From: Pseudomonas sp. IPO3778
Lineage (GTDB): Bacteria; Pseudomonadota; Gammaproteobacteria; Pseudomonadales; Pseudomonadaceae
NCBI RefSeq assembly: GCF_013386825.1
Contig: NZ_JACARC010000021.1
Location: 77,504-141,503, forward strand
Length of the DNA stretch: 64,000 nucleotides
Direction: 5' to 3'
Numbering within the stretch: the stretch's first letter is position 1; every line of letters starts with the position of its first letter. The position numbers and the translations under genes are program-made. Under the pieces are notes generated by a model. The model had not been told where the DNA came from and searched no databases. It was given only the letters and a program-made list of their open reading frames with translations. Of the stretch, positions 26,568-36,167 are shown piece by piece.

Positions 26568-26727
26568 AGCTCGCCATGTGACCGACGCAATGATCTTTGT
26601 TGCAGCTGGACGCATAGTTCGGCTGCAGGCGGGTCTGTTCGACGCGGTAGGCGGCAGTGCCGTAGAGCGCTGTGGCGGCGGCGCACAGGGTGAAAATCAT
26701 CAGGTACTTTCTTGTTTTGATCGACAT
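26551..26727 (-). CDS. Small single-helix membrane or secreted protein
   Basis: 58 residues: basic start MSIKTRKYLM, one hydrophobic helix (IFTLCAAATALYGTAAY), then a short tail with two Cys (SSCNKDHCVGHM). GAGG is upstream of the ATG at 26727. It could be a membrane-anchored protein with a periplasmic disulfide. No family is recognised. Confidence 0.5.
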   Translation of the reverse strand: MSIKTRKYLMIFTLCAAATALYGTAAYRVEQTRLQPNYASSCNKDHCVGHMASFSSLR

Positions 26728-26837
26728 GATGCTGACCTCTGATCCGATCAAGAAGGTGCTTTGATCAGCATAGTTCAGAAGCATGGCTCCGATGGGGCAT
26801 GTCGCTTATCGGGCGACATTCAACAGGTTTATGTCGC

Positions 26838-27743
26838 TCAGAGACCGACGTCCCACAGCGGCTCTTCCGGAAACCTCAGCACCAGGAAGTCCAACAGGCT
26901 GCGCAGCGCCGACGGCATGTGCTTGCGCGAGGCGTACACCGCGTAGATGTTCATCTGTTGCGGCTCGGCGTCGGGCAGCAGGCGCACCAGTTCGCCACTG
27001 CGGATGTAGTCGCCGGCCTGATAACTCGGCAGCCGGCACACCCCCGCCCCCGCCAGTGTCACCCGCAATAACGTACTCGCCTCGTTGGCGCTGATATTGC
27101 CCTGCACCGGCACTGACACCGGCTCGCCGTTTTCCACGAAGTGCCACAGGCTTTTGCCGAAGTAGGAATGAGTCAGGCAATTGTGCCGGGCCAAATCCTG
27201 TACCTGCCGGGGCTGCGGGTGCTCCAGCAGATAAGCGGGCGATGCGCAGATTACCGAGCGGCACAGCGTAAGACGGCGGGCGATCAGGTTGGGGTCCAGT
27301 TCAAAACTGGTGCGGATCGCCAGGTCGATGCGCTCATCCACCAGGTTGACCGTGCGATCGAGCATCTGCATATCAATGCTGACCAACGGGTAGCGCTTGA
27401 CGTATTCGGCCATGGCATCGGCCAGCTGTGCCTGGCCGAACGAGGTGCTGACGCTCAGGCGCAGCAGGCCGCGGGGCGCTTCGTCCGGCTCGCTGACGGC
27501 GGCCTGCATGTCGCTGCACAACTCCAGCATCTGCCGGCAACGGGGCAAGGTTTCGCTGCCGGCGGCGGTCAGGCTGAGTTTGCGGGTGGTGCGGTGCATC
27601 AGCCGCGCGCCCACCCAGTCTTCCAGCTCCGCCAGGTAGCGCGACACCACCGGCCGCGACAGGTCCAGGTGGTCGGCCGCCGCCGATTGGCTGCCCAGGT
27701 CCACCACGGCCACAAACACCCGCATTGCTTGAAGACGATCCAT
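26838..27743 (-). CDS. LysR-family transcriptional regulator
   Basis: 301 residues. N-terminal winged helix with QSAAADHLDLSRPVVSRYLAELE (about 19-41), then a substrate-binding domain of the CrgA/DsdC-like group. It is divergent from the metallo-hydrolase / NAD(P)-binding gene pair with a 104-base gap, so those two genes are the likely targets. The inducer cannot be deduced. Confidence 0.85.
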   Translation of the reverse strand: MDRLQAMRVFVAVVDLGSQSAAADHLDLSRPVVSRYLAELEDWVGARLMHRTTRKLSLTAAGSETLPRCRQMLELCSDMQAAVSEPDEAPRGLLRLSVSTSFGQAQLADAMAEYVKRYPLVSIDMQMLDRTVNLVDERIDLAIRTSFELDPNLIARRLTLCRSVICASPAYLLEHPQPRQVQDLARHNCLTHSYFGKSLWHFVENGEPVSVPVQGNISANEASTLLRVTLAGAGVCRLPSYQAGDYIRSGELVRLLPDAEPQQMNIYAVYASRKHMPSALRSLLDFLVLRFPEEPLWDVGL

Positions 27744-27847
27744 GATCTGCCCGCTTTTAGAAACAAACTATGTCCAAGCATCGCATTTTTTGTAGCGTTT
27801 GTTGCAACTAAGCTCTGCCCACACCTGACCGATGACTGGAGCTGCAC

Positions 27848-28720
27848 ATGTTTGGATTCTTCCCGCTCAAGCGCGTTGCCCTGGCCGCTGCCACCCTGGC
27901 CTTCGCCGCCCACGCCGCCGCTGCCGACTTGACCCTGGACGCCTACAACCCCGGCGAAACCGCGATGATGCCGGTCACCTCGGTGCTGGTCAGCGGCGAG
28001 AAAGACGCGATCCTGGTGGACGCCCAATTCGGCAAGACCCAGGCCGAGCAACTGGTGCAAAAAATCCGCGCCAGCGGCAAGCGCCTGACCACCATCTACA
28101 TCAGCCACGGTGACCCCGACTACTACTTCGGCCTCGACACCCTGGCGGCCGCGTTCCCCCAGGCCAACATCGTCGCGCCACAGCCGGTGGTGGACCATAT
28201 CAAGGCCACCGTTGAACACAAACTGGCGTTCTGGGGCCCGAAACTGGGGGCCGACAGGCCGGCCAACGCCATCATCCCCCACGTCCTGAAAGGCCACAGC
28301 CTGAGCCTCGAAGGCAAGCAACTGGAAGTGATCGGCCTTGACGGCGCCCAACCGGACCGCACCTTTGTGTGGATCCCGTCGATCAAGGCGGTAGTCGGTG
28401 GCGTGGTGGTCTCCGAGAACATTCATGTGTGGATGGCCGATACCCAGACCGCCAAATCCCACACTGATTGGCTGGCGACCCTGCAACGTATCCAGAATTT
28501 GAAACCCCGCACCGTGATTCCGGGTCATTACCTGGGCACACCTTCGCTCAAATCCGTGGCCTTTACAGCCGACTACATCAAGGCGTTTGACGAAGAAACC
28601 GCCAAGGCCAAGGACTCTGCCGCGCTGATCAGCGCAATGAAAAAACGTTACCCGAGCCTGGGCGACGAAAGCACCCTGGAACTGGGCGCCAAAGTCGCCA
28701 AGGGCGAAATGCAGTGGTGA
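27848..28720 (+). CDS. Periplasmic MBL-fold metallo-hydrolase
   Basis: 290 residues with a signal peptide (LAAATLAFAAHAAA/A). The metal site reads ISHGDPDYYFG rather than HxHxDH, with later ligands in PGHYLGTP; this altered motif is shared by a Vmh/quorum-quenching-like group of MBL proteins in pseudomonads, so reduced or changed metal binding is possible. The substrate is unknown. It is followed 34 bases later by the NAD(P)-binding gene and faces a divergent LysR gene. Confidence 0.75.
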   Translation: MFGFFPLKRVALAAATLAFAAHAAAADLTLDAYNPGETAMMPVTSVLVSGEKDAILVDAQFGKTQAEQLVQKIRASGKRLTTIYISHGDPDYYFGLDTLAAAFPQANIVAPQPVVDHIKATVEHKLAFWGPKLGADRPANAIIPHVLKGHSLSLEGKQLEVIGLDGAQPDRTFVWIPSIKAVVGGVVVSENIHVWMADTQTAKSHTDWLATLQRIQNLKPRTVIPGHYLGTPSLKSVAFTADYIKAFDEETAKAKDSAALISAMKKRYPSLGDESTLELGAKVAKGEMQW

Positions 28721-28754
28721 GTTGATTCAACCCTTAACCGTACTGGAGAACGTC

Positions 28755-29369
28755 ATGAGCAAGATCGCAATCATTGGTGCCACCGGCCGTGCCGGTAGCC
28801 AACTGCTGGAAGAAGCCCTGCGTCGCGGGCATACCGTGACCGCCATCGCGCGCAATACCGACAAGATCGCCGTGCGCCCTGGCGTCACCACCAAGCCAGT
28901 GGACGCGCTGGATGCCCAGGCACTGGAACAGGCCATCCGTGGCAACGACGTGGTGATCAGCGCGGCGCACTTCGCCACGCTGCCGGCAGAAGCGGTGATC
29001 AATCCGGTGAAAAACGCCGGTGTGAAACGCCTGCTGGTGGTGGGTGGAGCCGGTTCGCTGCTGTTGTCGGGCGGCAGCCGGGTGATCGACAGCCCGGGTT
29101 TCCCCGAAGAATACAAAACCGAAGCCAGCGCCGGCAGTGTGTTCCTCGACACCTTGCGCCAGGAAAAAGACCTGGACTGGACCTTCCTGTCGCCCTCGGC
29201 GGAGTTCACCGAGACCGGGCGCACCGGCAAATTCCGCCTGGGCCAGGATGAGTTGCTGGTGAGCAATGAAGGCCGCAGCTGGATCAGCTTTGCCGACTTT
29301 GCGATTGCGCTGATGGATGAGGTGGAAACGCCGAAGCATTCGCGTCAGCGGTTTACCGTCGGTTATTAA
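28755..29369 (+). CDS. NAD(P)-dependent epimerase/reductase-like protein (NmrA/YwnB type)
   Basis: 204 residues. An atypical SDR Rossmann fold begins at once: KIAIIGATGRAGSQLLEEALRRG, with the NADP-binding GxxGxxG, and later VKRLLVVGGAGSLL and WTFLSPSAEF. Such proteins act as flavin- or quinone-reductases or as redox sensors. GGAG lies ten bases before the ATG. Probably one transcript with the metallo-hydrolase. A family B REPIN follows. Confidence 0.78.
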   Translation: MSKIAIIGATGRAGSQLLEEALRRGHTVTAIARNTDKIAVRPGVTTKPVDALDAQALEQAIRGNDVVISAAHFATLPAEAVINPVKNAGVKRLLVVGGAGSLLLSGGSRVIDSPGFPEEYKTEASAGSVFLDTLRQEKDLDWTFLSPSAEFTETGRTGKFRLGQDELLVSNEGRSWISFADFAIALMDEVETPKHSRQRFTVGY

Positions 29370-29385
29370 GACTGGCGCACACTGA

Positions 29386-29482
29386 AAATGTGGGAGCGGG
29401 CTTGCTCGCGAAGGCGGTGGGTCAGTTAGCCGATGTGTTAGCTGACACGGCGCCTTCGCGAGCAAGCCCGCTCCCACATTTT
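29386..29482. repeat. REPIN, family B (GTGGGAGCGGGCTTGCTCGC type)
   Basis: AAATGTGGGAGCGGGCTTGC at the left faces its reverse complement ending at 29482. The outer arms match the element at 5790-5882; the interior differs apart from CGCGAAGGCG next to the arm. It lies between convergent genes. Confidence 0.9.
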
Positions 29483-29487
29483 GATCT

Positions 29488-30366
29488 TCAGGGTGACGGC
29501 TGTTGCGCCTGGCTCACCAGCCAGTCCATCAGCTGCTCCAACCCCGCCGAGGGCGCCGTGCCCGGCGGGTACACCAGGTAATACCCCATCCCCGTCGGCA
29601 CCCGCAGTTCAAACGGGGTCGCCAGCCGCCCGGCCTTGAGGTCCTCGCCGATCAGCGCGCTGTCGCCAATCGCCACGCCGGAACCCTGGGACGCCACCGT
29701 CATCGCCAGGTCCAGCGTCTCAAAATGATGCCCCTGGGCCAGATTGCTCACCCACGTATCTGCCGCCTTCAACCACAACGCCCAATCCCGTTCATCCCGC
29801 GTGGGGTGCAACAGCACCTGTTGCTGCAAATCCGCAGGGGTGCGCAAGCCACCCAGCAAAGCCGGCGCGCACACCGGTGTCAGGCGCTCATCAAACAAGT
29901 GCCGGGCCTGGGCCGACTGCTCGGCAATCGGCGCGTAGATCACCGCCGCATCGAATTGCTCGCGGCGAAAATCGACGGTGTAAGCCACGGTGGTGGTCAG
30001 TTCCACCGGCACGTCCGGGCGTTCCTCCTGCCACTGCATCAGGCGCGGCAACAGCCAGCGCATCACGCAGGTGGAGGCCTTGAGCTGCAAGGTGTCGCGG
30101 CGGGTGCCGATCTGTTCCACCGCATCCCCGATCAAGCCGAACACCTGCTGCGCCCGCAGCGACCACTCGCGCCCCTCTTCGGTCAGGCTCAAGCCCCGGG
30201 CCTGGCGCTGGAACAGCGCATAACCCAGGTGGCTTTCCAGCCCGGCAATCTGGCGGCTCACCGCGCCTTGGGTGATGTGCAACTGCTCGGCGGCACGGGT
30301 GAAGTTGCAGCACTGGGCCGTGACCCAAAAGGTGTGCAAGGCCGGCAACGGTGGAAGGCGTTTCAT
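29488..30366 (-). CDS. LysR-family regulator of the ketoarginine-type decarboxylase operon
   Basis: 292 residues in the GcvA-like group: MKRLPPLPALHTFW start, helix-turn-helix FTRAAEQLHITQGAVSRQIAGLE, then an effector domain. The ATG at 30366 is chosen because MKRLPPL is the usual start; an in-frame ATG lies nine codons upstream at 30393. It is divergent from the TPP enzyme gene with 115 bases between, so it very likely controls that operon. Confidence 0.85.
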   Translation of the reverse strand: MKRLPPLPALHTFWVTAQCCNFTRAAEQLHITQGAVSRQIAGLESHLGYALFQRQARGLSLTEEGREWSLRAQQVFGLIGDAVEQIGTRRDTLQLKASTCVMRWLLPRLMQWQEERPDVPVELTTTVAYTVDFRREQFDAAVIYAPIAEQSAQARHLFDERLTPVCAPALLGGLRTPADLQQQVLLHPTRDERDWALWLKAADTWVSNLAQGHHFETLDLAMTVASQGSGVAIGDSALIGEDLKAGRLATPFELRVPTGMGYYLVYPPGTAPSAGLEQLMDWLVSQAQQPSP

Positions 30367-30481
30367 AGGGGCGCAGCCATGACGTGGAGACATGGCTAGT
30401 ATGACTTTTTATCGATTGTTGCCGCTACGGGCCAGCCGTTCCAATACCGCTCTCCTACGAATCAACAATAAAGGGAACGAT

Positions 30482-32107
30482 ATGGCGACCTGCGGCGAAG
30501 TATTGGTCAACCTGCTGGAAGGCTACGGCGTGGACCAGGTGTTCGGCATCCCCGGCGTGCACACCGTGGAACTCTACCGGGGCCTGGCGCGCTCCAGCAT
30601 CCGCCACGTCACCCCGCGCCACGAACAGGGCGCCGGCTTCATGGCCGACGGCTATGCGCGCACCAGCGGCAAGCCCGGCGTGTGCTTCATCATCACCGGC
30701 CCCGGCATGACCAATATCACCACCGCCATGGGCCAGGCCTACGCCGACTCGATCCCGATGCTGGTGATTTCCAGCGTGCAATCCCGCAGCCAGCTGGGCG
30801 GCGGACGCGGCAAGCTGCACGAGCTGCCGAACCAGAACGCGATGATCGCAGGCGTCGCGGCGTTCTCCCATACCTTGATGTCGGCGGCCGAATTGCCCGG
30901 TGTATTGGCCCGGGCGTTTGCGCTGTTCCAGGCCGGGCGACCGCGCCCGGTGCACATCGAAATCCCGCTGGATGTACTGGTGGAAAACGCCGATGCGTTG
31001 CTCGGCAGCGAGCCGGTCAGCGTTTCCCGCGCCGGTGCTGCGCCGTCGGCCGTCAAGCAGATGAGCCGGTTGCTGGCGGCGGCGAAACGTCCGCTGATCC
31101 TCGCCGGTGGCGGCGCCATCGACGCAGCGCCCGAGTTGACGCAACTGGCCGAAGCGCTCGGCGCGCCGGTGGCGCTGACCATCAACGCCAAGGGCATGCT
31201 GGCCTCCCACCACCCGTTGCTGATCGGCTCGACCCAAACCCTGGTCGCCACCCGTGCCCTGGTGGCCGAGGCCGACGTGGTCCTGGCGATCGGCACCGAG
31301 CTGGCAGAAACCGACTACGACGTGACCTTCGCCGGCGGCTTCGACATTCCCGGCGCCCTGCTGCGCATCGACATCGATTCCGACCAGACCGTACGCAATT
31401 ACCCACCGCACGTGGCACTGGTGGCTGACGCGCAAATCGCCGCCCAGGCACTGCTCGCCGAACTGGGCAACACGCCCTTGGCCGCCCGCGACAACGGCTG
31501 GGGCGCCCAACGCGTCGCCCGCCTGTGGAGCGAACTGGAGCCCACCTGGGACGCCGCCACTCGCGCACAAACCCTGTTCCTCAACACCGTGCTGGATGAA
31601 CTGCCCGACGCGGTCCTGGTGGGCGACTCCACCCAGCCGGTGTACACCGGCAACCTGACCCTGAACCTCGACCACCCGCGCCGCTGGTTCAACTCTTCCA
31701 CCGGCTACGGCACCCTCGGCTACGCCTTGCCGGCCGCTATCGGTGCATGGCTGGGACGCGGCAACGGTGCGCCGGTGGTGTGCCTGATCGGCGACGGCGG
31801 GCTGCAATTCACTCTGCCGGAACTGGCCAGCGCCGTGGAAGCGCGCACGCCGGTGATCGTGCTGCTGTGGAATAACCAGGGTTATGAAGAGATCAAGAAA
31901 TACATGGTCAACCGCGCCATCGAGCCGGTGGGCGTCGACATCTACACCCCGGACTTTATCGGCGTGGCCAAGGCCCTGGGCTGCGCCGCCCAGGCCGTGC
32001 ACGGCGTTGAAGCACTGCGCAGCGCATTGCGTGCTGCCACGGATCGCCAGGGGCCGACGCTGATTGAAATCGACCAGGGGCTTTGGATGAAGGCGGTGGC
32101 GGTATGA
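30482..32107 (+). CDS. aruI: Thiamine-diphosphate decarboxylase, 5-guanidino-2-oxopentanoate decarboxylase type
   Basis: 541 residues of the acetolactate-synthase-like TPP family. Visible features: VFGIPGVHTVELYRGL (N-terminal PYR domain), RHEQGAGFMADGYAR with the catalytic Glu, and the TPP/Mg motif IGDGGLQFTLPELASA…NNQGYEE near 435-475. The opening sequence and overall plan match AruI of the arginine transaminase pathway, which decarboxylates 2-ketoarginine to 4-guanidinobutyraldehyde. The next gene, an aldehyde dehydrogenase, overlaps by four bases and would oxidise that aldehyde. No aruH aminotransferase is present here. The symbol is a family-level match. Confidence 0.72.
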   Translation: MATCGEVLVNLLEGYGVDQVFGIPGVHTVELYRGLARSSIRHVTPRHEQGAGFMADGYARTSGKPGVCFIITGPGMTNITTAMGQAYADSIPMLVISSVQSRSQLGGGRGKLHELPNQNAMIAGVAAFSHTLMSAAELPGVLARAFALFQAGRPRPVHIEIPLDVLVENADALLGSEPVSVSRAGAAPSAVKQMSRLLAAAKRPLILAGGGAIDAAPELTQLAEALGAPVALTINAKGMLASHHPLLIGSTQTLVATRALVAEADVVLAIGTELAETDYDVTFAGGFDIPGALLRIDIDSDQTVRNYPPHVALVADAQIAAQALLAELGNTPLAARDNGWGAQRVARLWSELEPTWDAATRAQTLFLNTVLDELPDAVLVGDSTQPVYTGNLTLNLDHPRRWFNSSTGYGTLGYALPAAIGAWLGRGNGAPVVCLIGDGGLQFTLPELASAVEARTPVIVLLWNNQGYEEIKKYMVNRAIEPVGVDIYTPDFIGVAKALGCAAQAVHGVEALRSALRAATDRQGPTLIEIDQGLWMKAVAV

Positions 32108-33546
32108 GCGCGGTACTGAACGGACTGTATATCAACGGTGTGTGGCAGGCAGGCAATGACGTGCTGGATGTGATCAACCCGGCGACCGAGACCACCTTGG
32201 CTCACGTCAGCGTGGGTGATGCTGGCGCGGTGACGGAGGCCGTGAGTGCCGCCAGCGCGGCCTTCCCGGACTGGTCCAAAAGCACCGGCCGGGATCGCGC
32301 CGCGCTGCTGCGCAAAATCGCCGAGGGCGTCAGCGCCCAACGCGAACACCTGATGCACCTGCAATCGAGCAACAACGGCAAGCCGCTGTTCGAGGCGGGC
32401 ATTGATGTGGACGACGTGATCGCCACCTTCACCTACTACGCCGGTTTGGCCGACGACATGGACGCCAGCCAGGATCGCTCGGTGGCACTGCCCACTGAGG
32501 ATTTCAGCGCTCGCGTTCGCCGTGAACCGTGCGGCGTGGTGGGCCTGATCGTGCCGTGGAATTTCCCGATGGTGACCACCGCCTGGAAACTCGCCCCGGC
32601 GCTGGCTGCCGGTTGCTGTGTGGTGCTCAAACCTTCGGAAGTGACGCCGCTGGCGGAGCTGGAACTGGCCAGGATCATCGCCTCGGTGGGCTTGCCCGCC
32701 GGTGTGTTCAACGTGGTCTGCGGCACAGGCCTGGCAGTGGGTGCCCCGCTGGCGGCTGACCCGCGGGTCGCAAAAATCTCCTTCACCGGCAGCAATGCCG
32801 TGGGCGTGCAGGTGATGCAACGCGCCGCCGAAACGGTCAAGGGCGTGAGCCTGGAACTGGGCGGCAAATCCTCGTTACTGGTGCTGGCGGATGCCGACCT
32901 CGACCTGGCCGTGGAACTGGCCTGTGGCGGGGGGTTCTTCAACGCCGGGCAGATGTGTTCCGCCACCAGCCGGGTGTTGGTGGCCGACGAACTGGCAGAT
33001 GAGTTTCTGACTCGCCTGCAAGCCAGGGCCGAAGGTATTCGCGTGGCAGACCCGTTTGCCGAAGACGTGGAAATGGGCGCATTGGTCAACCGTGCGCAGT
33101 ACCAGCGCGTGCTCGGGCATATCGAGCGGGGCGTGCAAGCCGGCGCGAAGTTGCTGTGTGGCGGCGGGCGGCCGGCAGAGTTGCCTCACGGTTATTTCAT
33201 CCGCCCGACGGTGTTTACCGAAGTGCCGCTGGACAGCGCGTTGTGGAACGAAGAAATCTTCGGCCCGGTGCTCTGTGTGCGCAGCTTTACCAATGAAGCC
33301 GAGGCGGTGGCACTGGCCAATGACAGCGAGTTCGGCCTGGTGGCCAGTGTGTTGAGCAACAACCCGGAAGCGGCTGAGCGGGTGGCCAATGCGTTGCAGG
33401 TGGGCCTGGTGTGGATCAACGCGCCGCAGGTGATCTTCCCGCAAACGGCGTGGGGTGGTTACAAGCAGAGCAGCATCGGCCGGGAACTGGGACCATGGGG
33501 GTTGCAGGCGTTCCAGGAGATCAAGCATGTGATTCGGGCGGCCTGA
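32104..33546 (+). CDS. NAD(P)-dependent aldehyde dehydrogenase
   Basis: 480 residues of the ALDH superfamily. Motifs: VPWNFPMVTTAWKLAPALAAGC, the catalytic Glu in LELGGKSS and the nucleophile Cys in NAGQMCSATSR, and WGGYKQSSIGRELG near the end as in betaine/aminoaldehyde dehydrogenases. Its ATG overlaps the stop of the TPP enzyme (ATGA at 32104-32107), so translation is coupled and the aldehyde made by that enzyme, probably 4-guanidinobutyraldehyde, is the expected substrate. Confidence 0.87.
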   Translation: MSAVLNGLYINGVWQAGNDVLDVINPATETTLAHVSVGDAGAVTEAVSAASAAFPDWSKSTGRDRAALLRKIAEGVSAQREHLMHLQSSNNGKPLFEAGIDVDDVIATFTYYAGLADDMDASQDRSVALPTEDFSARVRREPCGVVGLIVPWNFPMVTTAWKLAPALAAGCCVVLKPSEVTPLAELELARIIASVGLPAGVFNVVCGTGLAVGAPLAADPRVAKISFTGSNAVGVQVMQRAAETVKGVSLELGGKSSLLVLADADLDLAVELACGGGFFNAGQMCSATSRVLVADELADEFLTRLQARAEGIRVADPFAEDVEMGALVNRAQYQRVLGHIERGVQAGAKLLCGGGRPAELPHGYFIRPTVFTEVPLDSALWNEEIFGPVLCVRSFTNEAEAVALANDSEFGLVASVLSNNPEAAERVANALQVGLVWINAPQVIFPQTAWGGYKQSSIGRELGPWGLQAFQEIKHVIRAA

Positions 33547-33561
33547 AACCAACCGAAAGCA

Positions 33562-33657
33562 CTGTGGCGAGGGAGCTTGCTCCCGCTGGAGTGCGAAGCG
33601 CTCCCAAAAATTCTGGGGCCGCTACGCAGCCCAACGGGAGCAAGCTCCCTCGCCACA
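33562..33657. repeat. REPIN, family A (GTGGCGAGGGAGC type)
   Basis: CTGTGGCGAGGGAGCTTGCT at the left end and its reverse complement at the right. The interior is the reverse complement of the interior of the 4713-4809 element with a few differences, so both come from one REPIN type inserted in opposite orientations. Confidence 0.9.
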
Positions 33658-33795
33658 ACAGGCTTCCTCCCCCCAACAAACTCCCTTGCCACAAACAGCC
33701 CGCCCGCATTTTTTCAATAGCCCCAACGACTTTCTCATTTGCCCCCCTCCCCCACGCCCGGCCTAATACTGCCCTTGTCAGTTCAAGGCCTGCCC

Positions 33796-34983
33796 ATGGA
33801 AAACGTTCGCGCAACACCCACCACCGCCGTTTGGCTGATGATCAGCGTGGTGCTGGTCGCCCTCAACCTGCGCCCGTCGATGGCCGCCGTTGGCCCGTTG
33901 TTGTCGTCGATTCGCGGTGACGTGCCCCTGAGTTTCAGCACCGCCTCCTTGCTCACGATGTTGCCGGTCATGGCCATGGGCCTGGCGATGTTTTTTGGCA
34001 TGGGCGTGGCCAAGCGTTTTGGCGAGCATCGCAGCATCGTGCTGTCGCTGGTGGTGATCGGCCTGGCCACCGTGTCGCGGTTGTTTCTGGATTCGGCGGT
34101 TGAGCTGATCCTCAGCGCCATCGCCGCCGGCGTAGGCATCGCGATGATCCAGGCGCTGATGCCCGCCTTGATCAAGTCCCGCTTCAGCAACAACGTTTCC
34201 CTGTTCATGGGCCTGTACGTCACCGCGATCATGGGCGGCGCGGCCCTCGCCGCGTCGTTCTCGCCATTTATCCAGGTGCACACCGGCAGTTGGCGTATCG
34301 GCCTGGCGATCTGGGCGGTGCTGGCCGTATTAGCGCTGGTGTTCTGGTACGCCCAGCGCTCGGTGCTGCCACCACTGCCGAACGCCGGCGCCGGCCCGCA
34401 GGCGTCGTTCTTCGGCAATCGCCGGGCCTGGTTGCTGGCGATCTTTTTTGGCCTCGGTACGGCGGCCTACACTTGTGTGCTGGCCTGGCTGGCGCCGTAC
34501 TACGTGGAAATGGGCTGGAGCGAACAGAACGCCGGGCTTTTACTGGGTTTCCTGACCACCATGGAAGTGGTCTCCGGCCTGGTCACCCCGGCCATCGCCA
34601 ACAAGCGCCAGGACAAACGCGGCGTGGTCGCGGTACTGCTGATGCTGATCATCGCCGGCTTCTGCGGCCTGATCCTCAGCCCGCAACAGCTGAGCCTGCT
34701 GTGGCCGTGCCTGTTGGGCCTGGGCATTGGCGGGTTGTTTCCGATGAGCCTGATCCTGTCCCTCGACCATCTGGACAACCCCCGCCGCGCCGGCGGCCTG
34801 ACCGCCTTTGTGCAAAGCATCGGTTACCTGATCGCCGGGTTGTCGCCGCTGATCGCCGGGATGATCCGCGACCAATTGGGCAGCTTTGAATGGGCCTGGT
34901 GGGCACTGACGGCGGTGGTGGTGGTGATGCTGCTGATCGTGCTGCGCTTCGACCCACGGCATTACGCGCGGCATATTCGCTGA
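33796..34983 (+). CDS. MFS transporter of the CynX/NimT group
   Basis: 395 residues with 12 predicted membrane segments. The family signature VALNLRPSMAAVGPLLSSIR is in helix 1, as in cyanate transporter CynX and 2-nitroimidazole exporter NimT. It is not next to cynTS (about 17 kb away), so a link to cyanate is not shown. The ATG at 33796 has only a weak upstream AAGG. It stands alone between a REPIN and a LysR gene. Confidence 0.8.
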   Translation: MENVRATPTTAVWLMISVVLVALNLRPSMAAVGPLLSSIRGDVPLSFSTASLLTMLPVMAMGLAMFFGMGVAKRFGEHRSIVLSLVVIGLATVSRLFLDSAVELILSAIAAGVGIAMIQALMPALIKSRFSNNVSLFMGLYVTAIMGGAALAASFSPFIQVHTGSWRIGLAIWAVLAVLALVFWYAQRSVLPPLPNAGAGPQASFFGNRRAWLLAIFFGLGTAAYTCVLAWLAPYYVEMGWSEQNAGLLLGFLTTMEVVSGLVTPAIANKRQDKRGVVAVLLMLIIAGFCGLILSPQQLSLLWPCLLGLGIGGLFPMSLILSLDHLDNPRRAGGLTAFVQSIGYLIAGLSPLIAGMIRDQLGSFEWAWWALTAVVVVMLLIVLRFDPRHYARHIR

Positions 34984-35120
34984 GGTCGTGTTGTAAACAT
35001 TATTTGTCCCACCTCAAACAGAGAAAGGTCCGACAGGGCTTTCTATTGGCACGAGCGTTCCGTTAACATTTTGTATTGTCTTGTACCGAGTTCGGTACAA
35101 AGCGCTTGCGGACGGAACGG

Positions 35121-36056
35121 ATGCTAAACAGCAACTTGCTAAGAAAGCTCGATATGCAGGATTTGATGGTGTTTATCGCTGTGTATGACCAAAGCAGCGT
35201 CACCGACGTCTCCGAAACCCTGTTCGTCAGCCAGTCCACCGTGAGCTACAGCCTGAAGAAGCTGCGCACCAGTTTTGAAGACGAGTTGTTTATCAACACC
35301 CGGGCGGGTATGCGTCCTACGCACAAAGCCACCACCATGTACGGCCATGTGCAAAAAATCCTTGAAAGCATCAACCTGTGCCACGCCGGCAGCCAAGCCT
35401 TCGACCCCACCCAGAAGGCCGTGACGTTCAACGTCTGCGCCCCCGAATACTTCGAACAACTGATGCTGCCCCGCCTGCTGAAAAACTTCGACCACGCCGA
35501 CCTGCCGGTGATCGTCAATGTGCAGAAGCTGGAAACCGACATCCCGGCCGAGGCTTTGCGCGACGGTCGCCTGGACCTGGTGATTTGCTTCGGCCCGCAC
35601 TTCCATCGCGAGCACAAAGACATCAAGACCCAGATGCTGCTGGAGGACGACCTGGTGTGCGTGTTCGACAAACACTCGGCGCCCCGGGAACCGGCGTTCA
35701 GCCTGCAATCCTTCGTCGCCCGCCGCCACGTGTTCCCCACGCCGTGGAGCTCGGACACCAACATGATCGATGGCTGGCTGGCGCGCCAATCACACAAGCG
35801 CCAGGTGATCGCCCGGGCCAACAGTTACAGCGCGGCGCTGAAGATGATCACCGGCACCGACTTTGTCGTCACCCTGCCCCGTCGGGTGCAAAAGTTACTG
35901 GCGGACAAAACCGTATACGGCCATTGCGAAGCGCCGAACGGTTTGCCGGGGTTTACCCTGGATATGCAGTGGAATGAACACAGCGAGCAGGACAGCGCCA
36001 ACACGTGGTTCAGGGAGCAAGTGGTGAAGGTGTGCGCGGATCAGGGGTTGCTATAA
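35121..36056 (+). CDS. LysR-family transcriptional regulator
   Basis: 311 residues. Helix-turn-helix near the N-terminus (SSVTDVSETLFVSQSTVSYSLKKLR) and a NodD/LeuO-like effector domain. The region reads LRKLDMQDLMVFIAVYDQ, typical of LysR regulators that control aromatic or unknown pathways. No divergent partner gene; the gene upstream runs in the same direction. Target unknown. A family C REPIN follows the stop. Confidence 0.82.
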   Translation: MLNSNLLRKLDMQDLMVFIAVYDQSSVTDVSETLFVSQSTVSYSLKKLRTSFEDELFINTRAGMRPTHKATTMYGHVQKILESINLCHAGSQAFDPTQKAVTFNVCAPEYFEQLMLPRLLKNFDHADLPVIVNVQKLETDIPAEALRDGRLDLVICFGPHFHREHKDIKTQMLLEDDLVCVFDKHSAPREPAFSLQSFVARRHVFPTPWSSDTNMIDGWLARQSHKRQVIARANSYSAALKMITGTDFVVTLPRRVQKLLADKTVYGHCEAPNGLPGFTLDMQWNEHSEQDSANTWFREQVVKVCADQGLL

Positions 36057-36063
36057 CCCTTTT

Positions 36064-36163
36064 TGTAGGAGCGAGCTTGCTCGCGAAGAACGTTAACGAT
36101 AACGCGGGCACTCAGGATTCCCGCGTCGCCTGTTAGTTTTTCGCGAGCAAGCTCGCTCCTACA
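36064..36163. repeat. REPIN, family C (GTAGGAGCGAGCTTGCTCGC type)
   Basis: TGTAGGAGCGAGCTTGCTCG at the left and its reverse complement ending at 36163. The interior, including CGTTAACGATAACGCGGG, also occurs at 45799-45900 in the same orientation. It lies between convergent genes. Confidence 0.9.
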
Positions 36164-36167
36164 GTGG

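Noticed and set aside
27599..28528. Minus-strand frame of 309 codons opposite the MBL-fold gene
   Set aside because: Antisense to a gene with a signal peptide and a family match; the frame's C-terminal part only reads the LysR gene out of frame.
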